NCBI GenBank assembly: GCA_946480915.1
Contig: CAMLLO010000007.1
Span: 112,659 to 176,658, forward strand
Reading direction: 5' to 3'
DNA from: an uncultured Sphingobacteriaceae bacterium
GTDB lineage: Bacteria > Bacteroidota > Bacteroidia > Sphingobacteriales > Sphingobacteriaceae
Length of the DNA stretch: 64,000 bases
Shown here in pieces: positions 9,008 through 17,618 of the stretch. The translations under genes and the position numbers were made by a program. Below the pieces are notes generated by a model. The model made no database searches and was not told the origin of the DNA. It saw only the letters and a list, made by a program, of their open reading frames with translations. Every line of letters begins with the position of its first letter. The first letter of the stretch is position 1.

Positions 9008-9667
9008 TTATCTTCTTCCCATCATGCCTTGCAAGTCCGCATAAGAAATTTCTTCATATTCTTTTCCCGCCGAAAATGAGCCCGCCGGAACTTTTTCTTC
9101 CTTAATACTTTTCACCACCGCTTTAATTGTCATTCCCTGTTGGTAGGTCGTAAACTCTAAAGGAAAGCCATAACTTTTATCAAAGTACTGAGTAAACGAG
9201 TTGGCAGGTATTTCTATATCCTTGGTGAAATATGCTTCGTTAACCTTGCCGCTTTTTTCGGTAACAGTATATTTCTTACCTGTATAAGACGCCACCGTTT
9301 TTGTTTCAGCCTCTTCTTTAAAAGCTAGTGCGGGGAAGCTTTCTTTCATAGTTTCCATGTCATCCGGTGTAAACCGAACCGAATATTTTTTCGCCATCAT
9401 TGGAATGTCGAGCAGTAAACGCTGAAATTCCGTTTTTGGGTTCATGATGAAAGTGGTTGTGGCCATGGCGGTCTTATTTTGAGCTGAAGTGGAATCTCCT
9501 TTAAAATAAACAGTTATCTCATTTGGAAACATCGCTTTCATCTGTTGCATATTCGGTGGTAAATCATACTTTACCTGATAGGTGATGCTTCCTTCGTTAA
9601 TTTTTTTTTGTGCGAAACCCAAGGTTGCCATGAGTGCAAAAGAGGCGCTTAATAATATTTTTTTCAT
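9008..9667 (-). CDS. secreted hypothetical protein (GLPGLI/DUF4412-like)
   Basis: A 219-residue exported protein with signal peptide MKKILLSASFALMATLGFAQ. The mature part starts EGSITYQVKYDLPP and continues with beta-rich segments (SYTGKKYTVTEKSGKVNEAYFTKDI, about residues 125-150), a pattern shared by Bacteroidota periplasmic proteins of the GLPGLI or DUF4412 type, which report conversion of a stored quantity across beta strands but have no known function. The C-terminus ends in a short basic GMMGRR. Single gene, no operon partner. Confidence 0.6.
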   Translation of the reverse strand: MKKILLSASFALMATLGFAQKKINEGSITYQVKYDLPPNMQQMKAMFPNEITVYFKGDSTSAQNKTAMATTTFIMNPKTEFQRLLLDIPMMAKKYSVRFTPDDMETMKESFPALAFKEEAETKTVASYTGKKYTVTEKSGKVNEAYFTKDIEIPANSFTQYFDKSYGFPLEFTTYQQGMTIKAVVKSIKEEKVPAGSFSAGKEYEEISYADLQGMMGRR

Positions 9668-9763
9668 GTTTTGAATCTAATGTTGATCGATGCTTTATTC
9701 CTAAATGTAACGCTCAAAATGCAAAATATTTCATTTTAATTTAAAAATTTATACTTTCATGGT

Positions 9764-10573
9764 ATGAAGCGTTTCTACCTAAGTGCTTTGTACTTGCTTT
9801 TTAGCTCTGCAAAACCATTATATTCTCAGGAAATTAATTTAGGGCCCCGACTTACAGCTATTGGAAATGTAGCTGTCGCGCTGGCCGACGTCTGGAGTCT
9901 TCAGTCTAACCAGGCCGGAATAGCAGGGTTGAAAAATCCAACAGCTTCGGCTTCCTATCGAAATAGTTTTTTAAATCCAGAGCTGAGTACGCAGTCTGCA
10001 GTGATAGCTTATCCTTTAGGGCGAAACGTGCTTGGATTAAGTTTGCAGAATTATGGGTTTTCCGCATACAATGAGCAAAAGATGGGTTTTAGCTATGCCA
10101 AACGCTTTGGGAAGTCTGTTTCTGCATCACTTAATTTTAACCTGCACCAGGTGAAAATCGCACAATATGGAAGTGCCAGAGCCTATTCTGTAGAAGCTGG
10201 ACTGCAGTATATGGTTGACGAAAAATTAGTCTTCGGCACACATATTTCTAATCCGAACAGAAATGGGTTTAATCCGGAAGTCGGCGCCTTTATACCCGTA
10301 AGTTTAGAGTTTGGAGCATCTTATAAGCTTTCTGATAAGGTTTTACTGAATAGCGGCATTGTAAACACACTTAATTCGACCACTGATTTTAGATGCGGTC
10401 TGGAGTATTCGGTGATTAACTGGCTTGCTTTCCGTGGGGGATTGGCGATGAATCCCTTTCGTCAGTTTGCCGGATTTGGATATAAATTACAAGATATAAA
10501 AATTGATGCAGCTGCCTCTTCGCATCCCGATCTCGGTTTCTCGCCTCAAATAGCACTCAGTTATGAATTTTAG
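9764..10573 (+). CDS. outer-membrane beta-barrel protein (PorV/PorQ-like)
   Basis: A 269-residue protein with signal peptide (cleavage about SQ at residue 21-22) and alternating strands ending in ALSYEF, the aromatic C-terminus typical of outer-membrane barrels. The opening PRLTAIGNVAVALADVWSL with its small-residue-rich turn, then NQAGIAGL, resembles the PorV/PorQ (FadL-fold) family in Bacteroidota, whose members include secretion-shuttle and surface proteins. Its stop codon overlaps the start of the next gene by 11 bases, so it is translated with the HhH barrel protein and ComEC. Confidence 0.72.
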   Translation: MKRFYLSALYLLFSSAKPLYSQEINLGPRLTAIGNVAVALADVWSLQSNQAGIAGLKNPTASASYRNSFLNPELSTQSAVIAYPLGRNVLGLSLQNYGFSAYNEQKMGFSYAKRFGKSVSASLNFNLHQVKIAQYGSARAYSVEAGLQYMVDEKLVFGTHISNPNRNGFNPEVGAFIPVSLEFGASYKLSDKVLLNSGIVNTLNSTTDFRCGLEYSVINWLAFRGGLAMNPFRQFAGFGYKLQDIKIDAAASSHPDLGFSPQIALSYEF

Positions 10574-12608
10574 GCTTGGTACAGTGACGTGTATTTTAGT
10601 GTTCTCCACGTTGATTGTACGATCTCAAACACCGGTAGATCCGCTTATAGAGCAGCTTATAGAATCCATTGCTGAAAGCAGCCCTGATGATTTCGATTAT
10701 TCTGAACTCGTGGAGCGATTAACTTATTATTCAAAACATCCCTTTAATATTAATAAAGTCACTGCAGAACAGTTGCAGGAACTGGTTTTCCTGTCGCCGG
10801 TACAGATCAACGCCTTTTTAAATCACCGAAAAATAAACGGTCAATTTATAGAGCTTTTCGAGTTGCAAGCCATCGATGGCTTAGATGCGGAAACACTAAA
10901 ATTATTTCTTCCTTTTTGTAGCTTAAGTGAGGTCAATCCTCTGGAAAATATAGGATTAAAAAGCTTATTAACTAAAGGCACAAATGAGGTGATGCTTACC
11001 TATGGACAGGTTCTTCAAAAGAAAAAAGGATTTATGATGCCTGAAAATTCTGACAATTCACATTATATTGGAGGTTCCGGGCGATTCTTAAGTCGGTATC
11101 GCTATCATTTCGGACAATCACTTTCGGCATCCTTAACTATGGAAAAAGATGCAGGTGAATCATTCTTTTCAAAAAATCAGGCTCGAGGTTTTGATTTTTA
11201 TTCCGGCAACATCAGTTATAAAAGCTCGACTCGCTTAAAGAAGCTTGTTTTAGGCGACTATTCCCTGCAGTTCGGCCAGGGATTGACCATGTGGTCTGGT
11301 TTAAGCTTCGGAAAAGGAGCAGCTGTGGCAACAATTACCAAAAATAATATCGGCTTAAAGCCTTATACATCTACCAATGAATTGCTTTTTTTAAGAGGCT
11401 TAGCTGGTACTATGAGCCTGGGGAAGATCGATGTCACACCCTTTATTTCTTACCGCTTTGTCGATGGTGGTTTGGAAGCAGCCGACAGTTTGGAAGAAAT
11501 AAAATCGATTAATACTGCAGGTTTTCATCGAACCCAGACCGAGATAGATAATAGAAATACTATTAAACAACTACTTTATGGCGTGAATGCGCAGTATTCA
11601 AGTCGTGGCTTGCGACTAGGGGCAACAGCTTACCAAACTAATTTTAACAGACCTTTTGGAGAAGGAAAACTTCCATACAATGCAAAGCGGTTTTCTGGCG
11701 ACAAGCTGGATAATTTGGGTGCCTATTATAATTACAACTTTCATAATCTGTACTTTTTCGGAGAAGTTGCTCACAGTTTAAATACTGGCTACGCTTTCAT
11801 AAACGGGGTAATAAGCTCCCTTAGTCCTAAAGTTTCATTAATTCTTTTTCACCGCGATTATCAGGCAAATTATCATTCATTCTTCAACCAAGCTGTTTCT
11901 GAGGGGACTAACGCTGTGAACGAAAAAGGCTTTTATTCAGGATTAGTAATAACACCCAGCCGAAAAGCTGAATTAAATATTTATGCTGACTTTTTTAAAT
12001 TTCCATGGCTGAGATACCGGGTTGATGCACCTTCATCCGGCTACGAGATACTTTCTCAATTCTCTTACTCCCCTTCAAAAAGGCTCAAAGCAATTTTACG
12101 CTATAAAGTCGAAAGCAAGGAAGAAAACGATTCTCAGGATAATACAATGAATTATCTCACGGAAGTGCTTAAGCAAAATTATCGGTTCGAGGTCAATTAC
12201 AAAATATCTGACGATTTTCAATTGCGAAACCGAATTGAAGCTACTGCTTACAAAAAAGAGGATAACTCAGAGCAGGGCTTTTTGATGTATCAGGATGTGA
12301 TTTATCATCCGATGTTATCGAAAATATCAGGTAATTGCAGGTTTGCCATTTTTAATACTCCTGGCTTTAATTCTCGCCTGTATGCGTTTGAAAACGATGT
12401 GTTATACAGTTATTCAGTACCTGCATATCAAAATAAGGGTTTGCGGTTTTACCTGAATGCCAGGTTTAAAGTCAATCGAACTGCTGACGTATGGCTTAAA
12501 TATGCAACAACTTATTATGCCGATGTGGAAAAAATCGGATCGGGGCTTGAGGAAATTGAAGGCAATAAAAAGTCTGAAATAAAACTTCAACTAAGATGTC
12601 AATTTTGA
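10563..12608 (+). CDS. large outer-membrane protein with ComEA-like helix-hairpin-helix domain
   Basis: A 681-residue exported protein. After the signal peptide (MNFRLGTVTCILVFSTLIVRSQ) comes an acidic linker, then a helix-hairpin-helix region at about residues 60-120: FNINKVTAEQLQELVFLSPV and FIELFELQAIDGLDAETL, two copies matching the ComEA DNA-binding repeat. The remaining 550 residues are beta-strand rich with aromatic girdles and end in LRCQF, as expected of a barrel. HhH domains bind DNA backbone without sequence preference. It overlaps the upstream barrel gene by 11 bases and is followed by comEC with a TGATG overlap, so a role in binding or admitting DNA at the cell surface is suggested, not shown. 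Confidence 0.8.
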   Translation: MNFRLGTVTCILVFSTLIVRSQTPVDPLIEQLIESIAESSPDDFDYSELVERLTYYSKHPFNINKVTAEQLQELVFLSPVQINAFLNHRKINGQFIELFELQAIDGLDAETLKLFLPFCSLSEVNPLENIGLKSLLTKGTNEVMLTYGQVLQKKKGFMMPENSDNSHYIGGSGRFLSRYRYHFGQSLSASLTMEKDAGESFFSKNQARGFDFYSGNISYKSSTRLKKLVLGDYSLQFGQGLTMWSGLSFGKGAAVATITKNNIGLKPYTSTNELLFLRGLAGTMSLGKIDVTPFISYRFVDGGLEAADSLEEIKSINTAGFHRTQTEIDNRNTIKQLLYGVNAQYSSRGLRLGATAYQTNFNRPFGEGKLPYNAKRFSGDKLDNLGAYYNYNFHNLYFFGEVAHSLNTGYAFINGVISSLSPKVSLILFHRDYQANYHSFFNQAVSEGTNAVNEKGFYSGLVITPSRKAELNIYADFFKFPWLRYRVDAPSSGYEILSQFSYSPSKRLKAILRYKVESKEENDSQDNTMNYLTEVLKQNYRFEVNYKISDDFQLRNRIEATAYKKEDNSEQGFLMYQDVIYHPMLSKISGNCRFAIFNTPGFNSRLYAFENDVLYSYSVPAYQNKGLRFYLNARFKVNRTADVWLKYATTYYADVEKIGSGLEEIEGNKKSEIKLQLRCQF

Positions 12609-14707
12609 TGGAGGCTATTCAAAAAGGTGAGTTAGTTTTCGTAAGGTTATTGCTACCGCTTATTATAGGGATCGTGGCAGGGTTCTTTTTGCCTCCTTCG
12701 CCTCTCTTATACCAGTTCGCTTTAGGCCTTTCCATTTTTCTCCTGATATATTTATGGATTTCAGTTGCATTCTATAATAGGTTTAAAATCTATTATACCC
12801 GTTGGAAACCTGGTTTTGCGGTGAAATTATCTTTGGTAACTGTTGGAATAGCCTTAACCCTTTTTAAAAGCGAAAAACTAAATAATACTCATTTCTCAAA
12901 ATTCGAGAATGATGCCCTGGTCGTCACTATTAATTCCGAACCAAAGCTCACAGGCGACATCCTGAGATTTACCGCGGAAGTGGAGCAAGGATTGATCGCG
13001 GATAAATTTCGCCCGCAAAGTGGTTTTTTATCAATCGCTTTAAAACTGAAAAACGAGAAGCATTTTTTTGAGTATGGCAACGAATTGTTAATCACTGGAT
13101 TGTACACCGAGGTTGATCCTCCATTTAATCCCTTTGAATTTGATTACAAGCAATTTTTAAAGTATCACGAAATCTATCATCAGGCGTTTATTAATGAATC
13201 GCAGATACGCGTTCTATCCAGAGATAAAGGCAACTGGATTGTTAATTACGCGCTGCACTTGCGACGATCCTTAGTTCTTAAAATCGATCATTACATCAGT
13301 GATAAGGAAGCTGCATCGGTTGCATCCACGCTAATTTTAGGATACAAAGCAGAATTAAGTCGCGAAGTATTAAGCGCCTATTCAAAAACCGGAACCATGC
13401 ATGTGCTCTCGGTATCGGGCATGCACGTTGGTATTGTTTTTTTTATCCTGAGCAAAATACTTTGGTTTATGAGCCGGACTAAGAACTTAAGAATCTTGCG
13501 AGCGGTAATGATCATAAGTTTGATATGGTTTTACGCCTTAATAACAGGCTTTTCACCTTCCGTTTGCCGGGCTGCATTAATGTTAAGTTTTTACGTGCTC
13601 GGCAAGGCAGTAAACAGGAGCAGTAATTCATACAATCTAGTGGCAATGTCGGCTGTGTTTTTGCTGTTGTACAATCCTTATTTTTTATTTGATGTAGGAT
13701 TTCAGCTGTCTTATCTGGCGGTTCTGGGTTTAATCTATTTCTATCCGAAGATCTATAACTTGTTTTATGTGAAAAATTGGCTGCTTGATAAAATATGGGG
13801 ATATCTCGCTCTATCCTTTGCGGCACAATTGGCAACATTTCCTTTGGGAATGTATTATTTTCATCAATTCCCGGTTTACTTCCTTTTAAGCAATTTGTTT
13901 ATCGTAATCCCGGTTATCGTTATAATGTACCTGGGGATATTATTTCTTTTTGTTCCCTGGGATGTCGTCCTACGGCCGGCAGGATTAATGTTAAATCAAG
14001 GAATAACTTTTATGAACAAAGGCTTGTTCTTTATTGAGAATTTGCCTCAAGCAACTTACTCTAGTTATTTTGGCTTTGAGTATTACCTGCTGATCTATTT
14101 GATAATCTCTGGCCTGATGCTTTCAGTTCAGAATAAAAGTAAACCAATGCTTTACGCCAGCTTGGCGATTATCTGTATTTTTCTTTCCTATCAATCAGCG
14201 CATGCTATTGCAGCGTCTCAACAGAATTGCATCACGTTTTACAGCTTAAGAAAAAATACAGCTTTTAGCTTTTTTAACGGAGAAAACGCTTTTGTGTATT
14301 CCGATTTAGATAGTGCTGATAAAACGCTCGCTTACTCTGTACACTCATTTGTTCAGGCAAATTCTGGGCAATCGTACTATTTTAAACTAAATCATCAGTC
14401 GGATAATATGGTATTTTCGGATGGCAATTTCTTTAAGTTTAAAGGTTGGAAACTCCTGGTCTGGGATAAGGGAATGAGCGACAAAATATATAATAACAAG
14501 GTGCGGGTAAACGCTTTGCTTTTGTCTGGAAATCCCAAAATAGAAATAATTGATCTTCTAAAAGTGGTCGAGTTCGATAAATTGTTGATCGATGGAAGCA
14601 ATCCGGACTATAAAATCAAAAAATGGGTCACGGAGAGTAAAAATCTGTCGCTTAATTTCTATGTGTTGAAGAAAAACCCGGCGTATATTATATCTTTAAA
14701 TCACTGA
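12608..14707 (+). CDS. comEC: ComEC/Rec2-family DNA uptake channel protein
   Basis: About 699 residues. An N-terminal membrane pair and DUF4131-like region precede the competence core (from about residue 225: LILGYKAELSREVLSAYSKTGTMHVLSVSGMHVGIV, including the family signature), followed by several membrane helices to about residue 540. ComEC carries single-stranded DNA through the inner membrane. The C-terminal 160 residues sit where the metallo-beta-lactamase domain is found, but I see no HxHxDH metal motif, so that domain looks inactive or replaced. The TGA of the preceding gene overlaps ATG 12608 (TGATG), favouring this start; an in-frame ATG at 12596 is the alternative. Confidence 0.9.
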   Translation: MEAIQKGELVFVRLLLPLIIGIVAGFFLPPSPLLYQFALGLSIFLLIYLWISVAFYNRFKIYYTRWKPGFAVKLSLVTVGIALTLFKSEKLNNTHFSKFENDALVVTINSEPKLTGDILRFTAEVEQGLIADKFRPQSGFLSIALKLKNEKHFFEYGNELLITGLYTEVDPPFNPFEFDYKQFLKYHEIYHQAFINESQIRVLSRDKGNWIVNYALHLRRSLVLKIDHYISDKEAASVASTLILGYKAELSREVLSAYSKTGTMHVLSVSGMHVGIVFFILSKILWFMSRTKNLRILRAVMIISLIWFYALITGFSPSVCRAALMLSFYVLGKAVNRSSNSYNLVAMSAVFLLLYNPYFLFDVGFQLSYLAVLGLIYFYPKIYNLFYVKNWLLDKIWGYLALSFAAQLATFPLGMYYFHQFPVYFLLSNLFIVIPVIVIMYLGILFLFVPWDVVLRPAGLMLNQGITFMNKGLFFIENLPQATYSSYFGFEYYLLIYLIISGLMLSVQNKSKPMLYASLAIICIFLSYQSAHAIAASQQNCITFYSLRKNTAFSFFNGENAFVYSDLDSADKTLAYSVHSFVQANSGQSYYFKLNHQSDNMVFSDGNFFKFKGWKLLVWDKGMSDKIYNNKVRVNALLLSGNPKIEIIDLLKVVEFDKLLIDGSNPDYKIKKWVTESKNLSLNFYVLKKNPAYIISLNH

Positions 14708-14715
14708 TTCAAATT

Positions 14716-15492
14716 ATGGCACAATTTATTTTAATTGAAATTGAAAACCGAATTGCCAGTATAAGTCTAAATCGACCTGAGAAACATAATGCTCTTAATC
14801 CTCAACTTATAAATGAGTTAATTTCTGCGATTAAAAACGCAGGATCAAATCCCGATGTTAAGGTTATTATACTTAAGAGTTCGTCGACTGCTTTTTGTAC
14901 AGGTGCAGATCTTTCGTATTTAAAGCAATTGCAAAGCAATACGTATCAGCAAAATCTGGAAGACTCTCAATTCTTAAAGCTATTATTTTCAACTATATAC
15001 AATGTTGAAAAATTAATTATAGCACAGGTTGAAGGAAATGCAATAGCAGGTGGTTGTGGTCTGGTCTCAGTCTGCGATATCGTATTTGCGGTTCCGGAGG
15101 CATTGTTCGGGTATACAGAGGTTAAAATTGGGTTTGTTCCGGCTTTAGTAGCCACTTTCCTGATCAGAAAAATAGGAGAGGGCCGCAGTCGCGAAATGCT
15201 ATTAAGCGGCGAATTGATTTCAGCTACTACCGCGTATCAATATGGCCTGGTAAATTTTATTGAAGAAAAGGGAAATATCGCCGCTGTGGTTCAGTCTTAC
15301 GCAGAAAAGATGGTACTAAACACATCTTCGCAATCGATAAAAACAACCAAAGGCTTGTTGTCAAAAATTCAATCTATGGAAATTGTAGAAGGATTAAACC
15401 TGGCCTCGAAAATCAATGCTCAAGCGCGACTAACAGAAGATTTTAGAAAGGGAATAGACGCATTCCTTAATAAAAAACATCTTGAATGGTGA
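14716..15492 (+). CDS. enoyl-CoA hydratase/isomerase family protein
   Basis: A 258-residue crotonase-fold protein. Seen: SLNRPEKHNALN near residue 17, the oxyanion-hole segments AFCTGADLSYL and EGNAIAGGCGL, and FGYTEVKIGFVPALV with the likely catalytic Glu of the second helix. It would hydrate or isomerise an acyl-CoA double bond in the cytoplasm, and most resembles methylglutaconyl-CoA hydratase-like members, but I cannot fix the substrate. It starts 8 bases after comEC, so it may be cotranscribed with the envelope unit without sharing its function. Confidence 0.9.
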   Translation: MAQFILIEIENRIASISLNRPEKHNALNPQLINELISAIKNAGSNPDVKVIILKSSSTAFCTGADLSYLKQLQSNTYQQNLEDSQFLKLLFSTIYNVEKLIIAQVEGNAIAGGCGLVSVCDIVFAVPEALFGYTEVKIGFVPALVATFLIRKIGEGRSREMLLSGELISATTAYQYGLVNFIEEKGNIAAVVQSYAEKMVLNTSSQSIKTTKGLLSKIQSMEIVEGLNLASKINAQARLTEDFRKGIDAFLNKKHLEW

Positions 15493-15530
15493 ATTACCCA
15501 ACAATCTTTATATCGACTTGTTAGCAAACT

Positions 15531-16592
15531 ATGTCTGAACATCAGCCTAAAAGTGCTTTTGAATTATTTTTAATCGGAGATACAGGTGATATTTCTCTCA
15601 CACGGCCCGATCTTGTATTACAAACTCTTGCCGCTCATTTTCAAGAAGGTCAAGCTTCAGGGGTAATTTTCTTAGGTGATAATATTTATCCCCGGGGTAT
15701 GCCTCCAATAAGCAATATTTTGCGTAAAAATGCTGAGGGGACCTTAAAACAGCACTATGAAGTACTAAAAAACTATCAGGGTAAATTGATTTTTATTGCA
15801 GGTAATCATGATTGGAACAAGGGCAGGATTGACGGATACGATTATATAATTCGGCAAGAGCAATATCTGAAAGCGCTCTTTGGCGAAAGAGAAGTCTTTC
15901 TTCCTGCTAATGGATGTCCAGGACCGGTCGAAATAGATTTAAATGAACATCTTACTGTTGTCGCAATTGATACTCAATGGTGGATGCAGAAAGGATTGCG
16001 CCCCATTGGGAAGCAATATGGCTGCAATGTTTCAACCGAAGAGGAATTCTTTGATAAGCTTGTTGAAGTACTTGACAAAAATCAACATAAACATATTTTA
16101 GTTGCAGGCCATCATCCGGTTTATAGTTACGCAATTCATGGAGGAAAATTTAAGCTAAAGCATCACCTTTTTCCCTTAACCCTGTATGATGAGAATGCCT
16201 GGATACCCTTACCGGGAATAGGATCTTTGCTGCCTCTTTACCGTAAATTCCTGGGCGCACGTGAAGATATAGCGCACCCTCGTTACCGTCGTTTACGAAA
16301 GAAGCTTAAAGAAATACTTGCGAAATATCCAGGCTTGATTTATGCCGCGGGACACGAGCATAACCTGCAGTATATCTGTAAAAATCACAACCATTTTATT
16401 GTTAGCGGATCAGGATCTAAGGTGAAGTATGTGGTTCAGAGCGGAAAGTATTTGCGATATGGGATTAAAGCCAAAGGTTTTTTTAAACTTCGTTTCGAAA
16501 CAGACGGATCGGTTTACTTATCGACTTGGATAGCTGATACATCAAGGCGTTTACCTCAAGGGAAACTTGTATATGAGGAACAAATAATTTAG
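15531..16592 (+). CDS. metallophosphoesterase
   Basis: A 353-residue calcineurin-like phosphoesterase without signal peptide. The metal-binding blocks are in order: LIGDTGDIS (in place of the usual DxH), LGDNIYPRG, AGNHDWNKG, the VAGHHPVYS and AAGHEHNLQY histidines. It probably hydrolyses a phosphomonoester or phosphodiester; the purple-acid-phosphatase-like spacing (GDNIYPRGMP, HPVYSYAIHG) recalls Bacteroidota enzymes often fused to outer-membrane barrels, but no barrel is attached here. It starts 38 bases after the crotonase gene and converges on egtD. Confidence 0.85.
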   Translation: MSEHQPKSAFELFLIGDTGDISLTRPDLVLQTLAAHFQEGQASGVIFLGDNIYPRGMPPISNILRKNAEGTLKQHYEVLKNYQGKLIFIAGNHDWNKGRIDGYDYIIRQEQYLKALFGEREVFLPANGCPGPVEIDLNEHLTVVAIDTQWWMQKGLRPIGKQYGCNVSTEEEFFDKLVEVLDKNQHKHILVAGHHPVYSYAIHGGKFKLKHHLFPLTLYDENAWIPLPGIGSLLPLYRKFLGAREDIAHPRYRRLRKKLKEILAKYPGLIYAAGHEHNLQYICKNHNHFIVSGSGSKVKYVVQSGKYLRYGIKAKGFFKLRFETDGSVYLSTWIADTSRRLPQGKLVYEEQII

Positions 16593-16636
16593 AGCCATTA
16601 TGCTTTGTCTTCCCCTCATTTGCTTGTCTGTATTCT

Positions 16637-17614
16637 TCAGATCCTTTCCCATACTACATCGGTAAACCAGTTCTTTGAATCGAAAAGCTCGGTTATAGGA
16701 TTAAATCCTGATTTCTTTGCAAGCGTACCAATTTCCTTTACCGTGTACTTGTGAGAAGTTTCCATGAAGATATATTCGTTTTCGTCAAAATGGACTTCTA
16801 TACCCTCGATTGTAGCTGTTTGCTCTTTTAAACTGAAGAGATAGCTTTTGCAGGCACCCGACTCGGGATCATAGCTCTCATAATGCTCGAATTGGTTAAT
16901 ATCTATATCAGCATTCAGTTCGCGATTGATGCGGTGAAGGAGGTTTAAGTTAAACTCTCTGGTAATGCCTTCTTTATCATTATATGCATTGAAAATAGTC
17001 CAGGGGTTTTTCTTTAAATCGAACCCTATTAAAATTCTGTCGCCATTTTTCAAATGATGGTGGAGTTTCTTACAAAAGTTCAAAGCCTCATCCGGCGACA
17101 TATTGCCAATATTACCTCCTAAAAACAAAATGAATTTAGGCCTTTTAGAATATAGCTTAGCCTCTTCCAGTGCATCAAAGTAATCACCAATGATCCCTTT
17201 AATTTTCAATCCGGTGATTTTCTTAGGTAGCTCTTTTTCAATGATTTGAATTGTGTTATCTGAAATATCAATTGGGTAATAATTGAAATCAAGTTCCGCC
17301 TTTTTAAAGCATTTTAAAAGCTCGGTAGATTTTAAAGCATCGCCAGCACCAAGTTCAACCAAATCAAAACCTCCTGTAAAGCCGCGTACAAGGTCGAGCA
17401 TTTCTTTACACCGGGTATTGAAAATTTCCAGTTCAGCATCAGTAAGGTAATACTGCTTTATGTTCATTATTTTTTGAAAAAGCTTATCTCCCCGTTTATC
17501 ATAAAAATATTTCGCTTGCAGATGTTTCGGACTAGAACTAAGTCCTTTGATGACATCATTCTTAAAAGTTTCGAGCGTTTCAGGCTTTTTATCGTTCGTT
17601 GTAGTTTGATTCAT
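16637..17614 (-). CDS. egtD: L-histidine N-alpha-methyltransferase EgtD
   Basis: A 325-residue SAM-dependent enzyme that trimethylates histidine to hercynine, the first step of ergothioneine synthesis. Seen: the substrate loop KYFYDKRGDKLFQKIM, ITDAELEI-like helix (YYLTDAELEIFN), SAM motif VELGAGDALKSTELL, and the LFLGGNIGNM and GFDLKKNPW segments typical of EgtD. Length equals the family's about 320. The reading frame is open further upstream to 17722, but those codons overlap egtB; the ATG at 17614 is 4 bases after the egtB stop and gives the normal N-terminus (MNQTTTNDKK). Confidence 0.95.
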   Translation of the reverse strand: MNQTTTNDKKPETLETFKNDVIKGLSSSPKHLQAKYFYDKRGDKLFQKIMNIKQYYLTDAELEIFNTRCKEMLDLVRGFTGGFDLVELGAGDALKSTELLKCFKKAELDFNYYPIDISDNTIQIIEKELPKKITGLKIKGIIGDYFDALEEAKLYSKRPKFILFLGGNIGNMSPDEALNFCKKLHHHLKNGDRILIGFDLKKNPWTIFNAYNDKEGITREFNLNLLHRINRELNADIDINQFEHYESYDPESGACKSYLFSLKEQTATIEGIEVHFDENEYIFMETSHKYTVKEIGTLAKKSGFNPITELFDSKNWFTDVVWERI

Positions 17615-17618
17615 ATGT

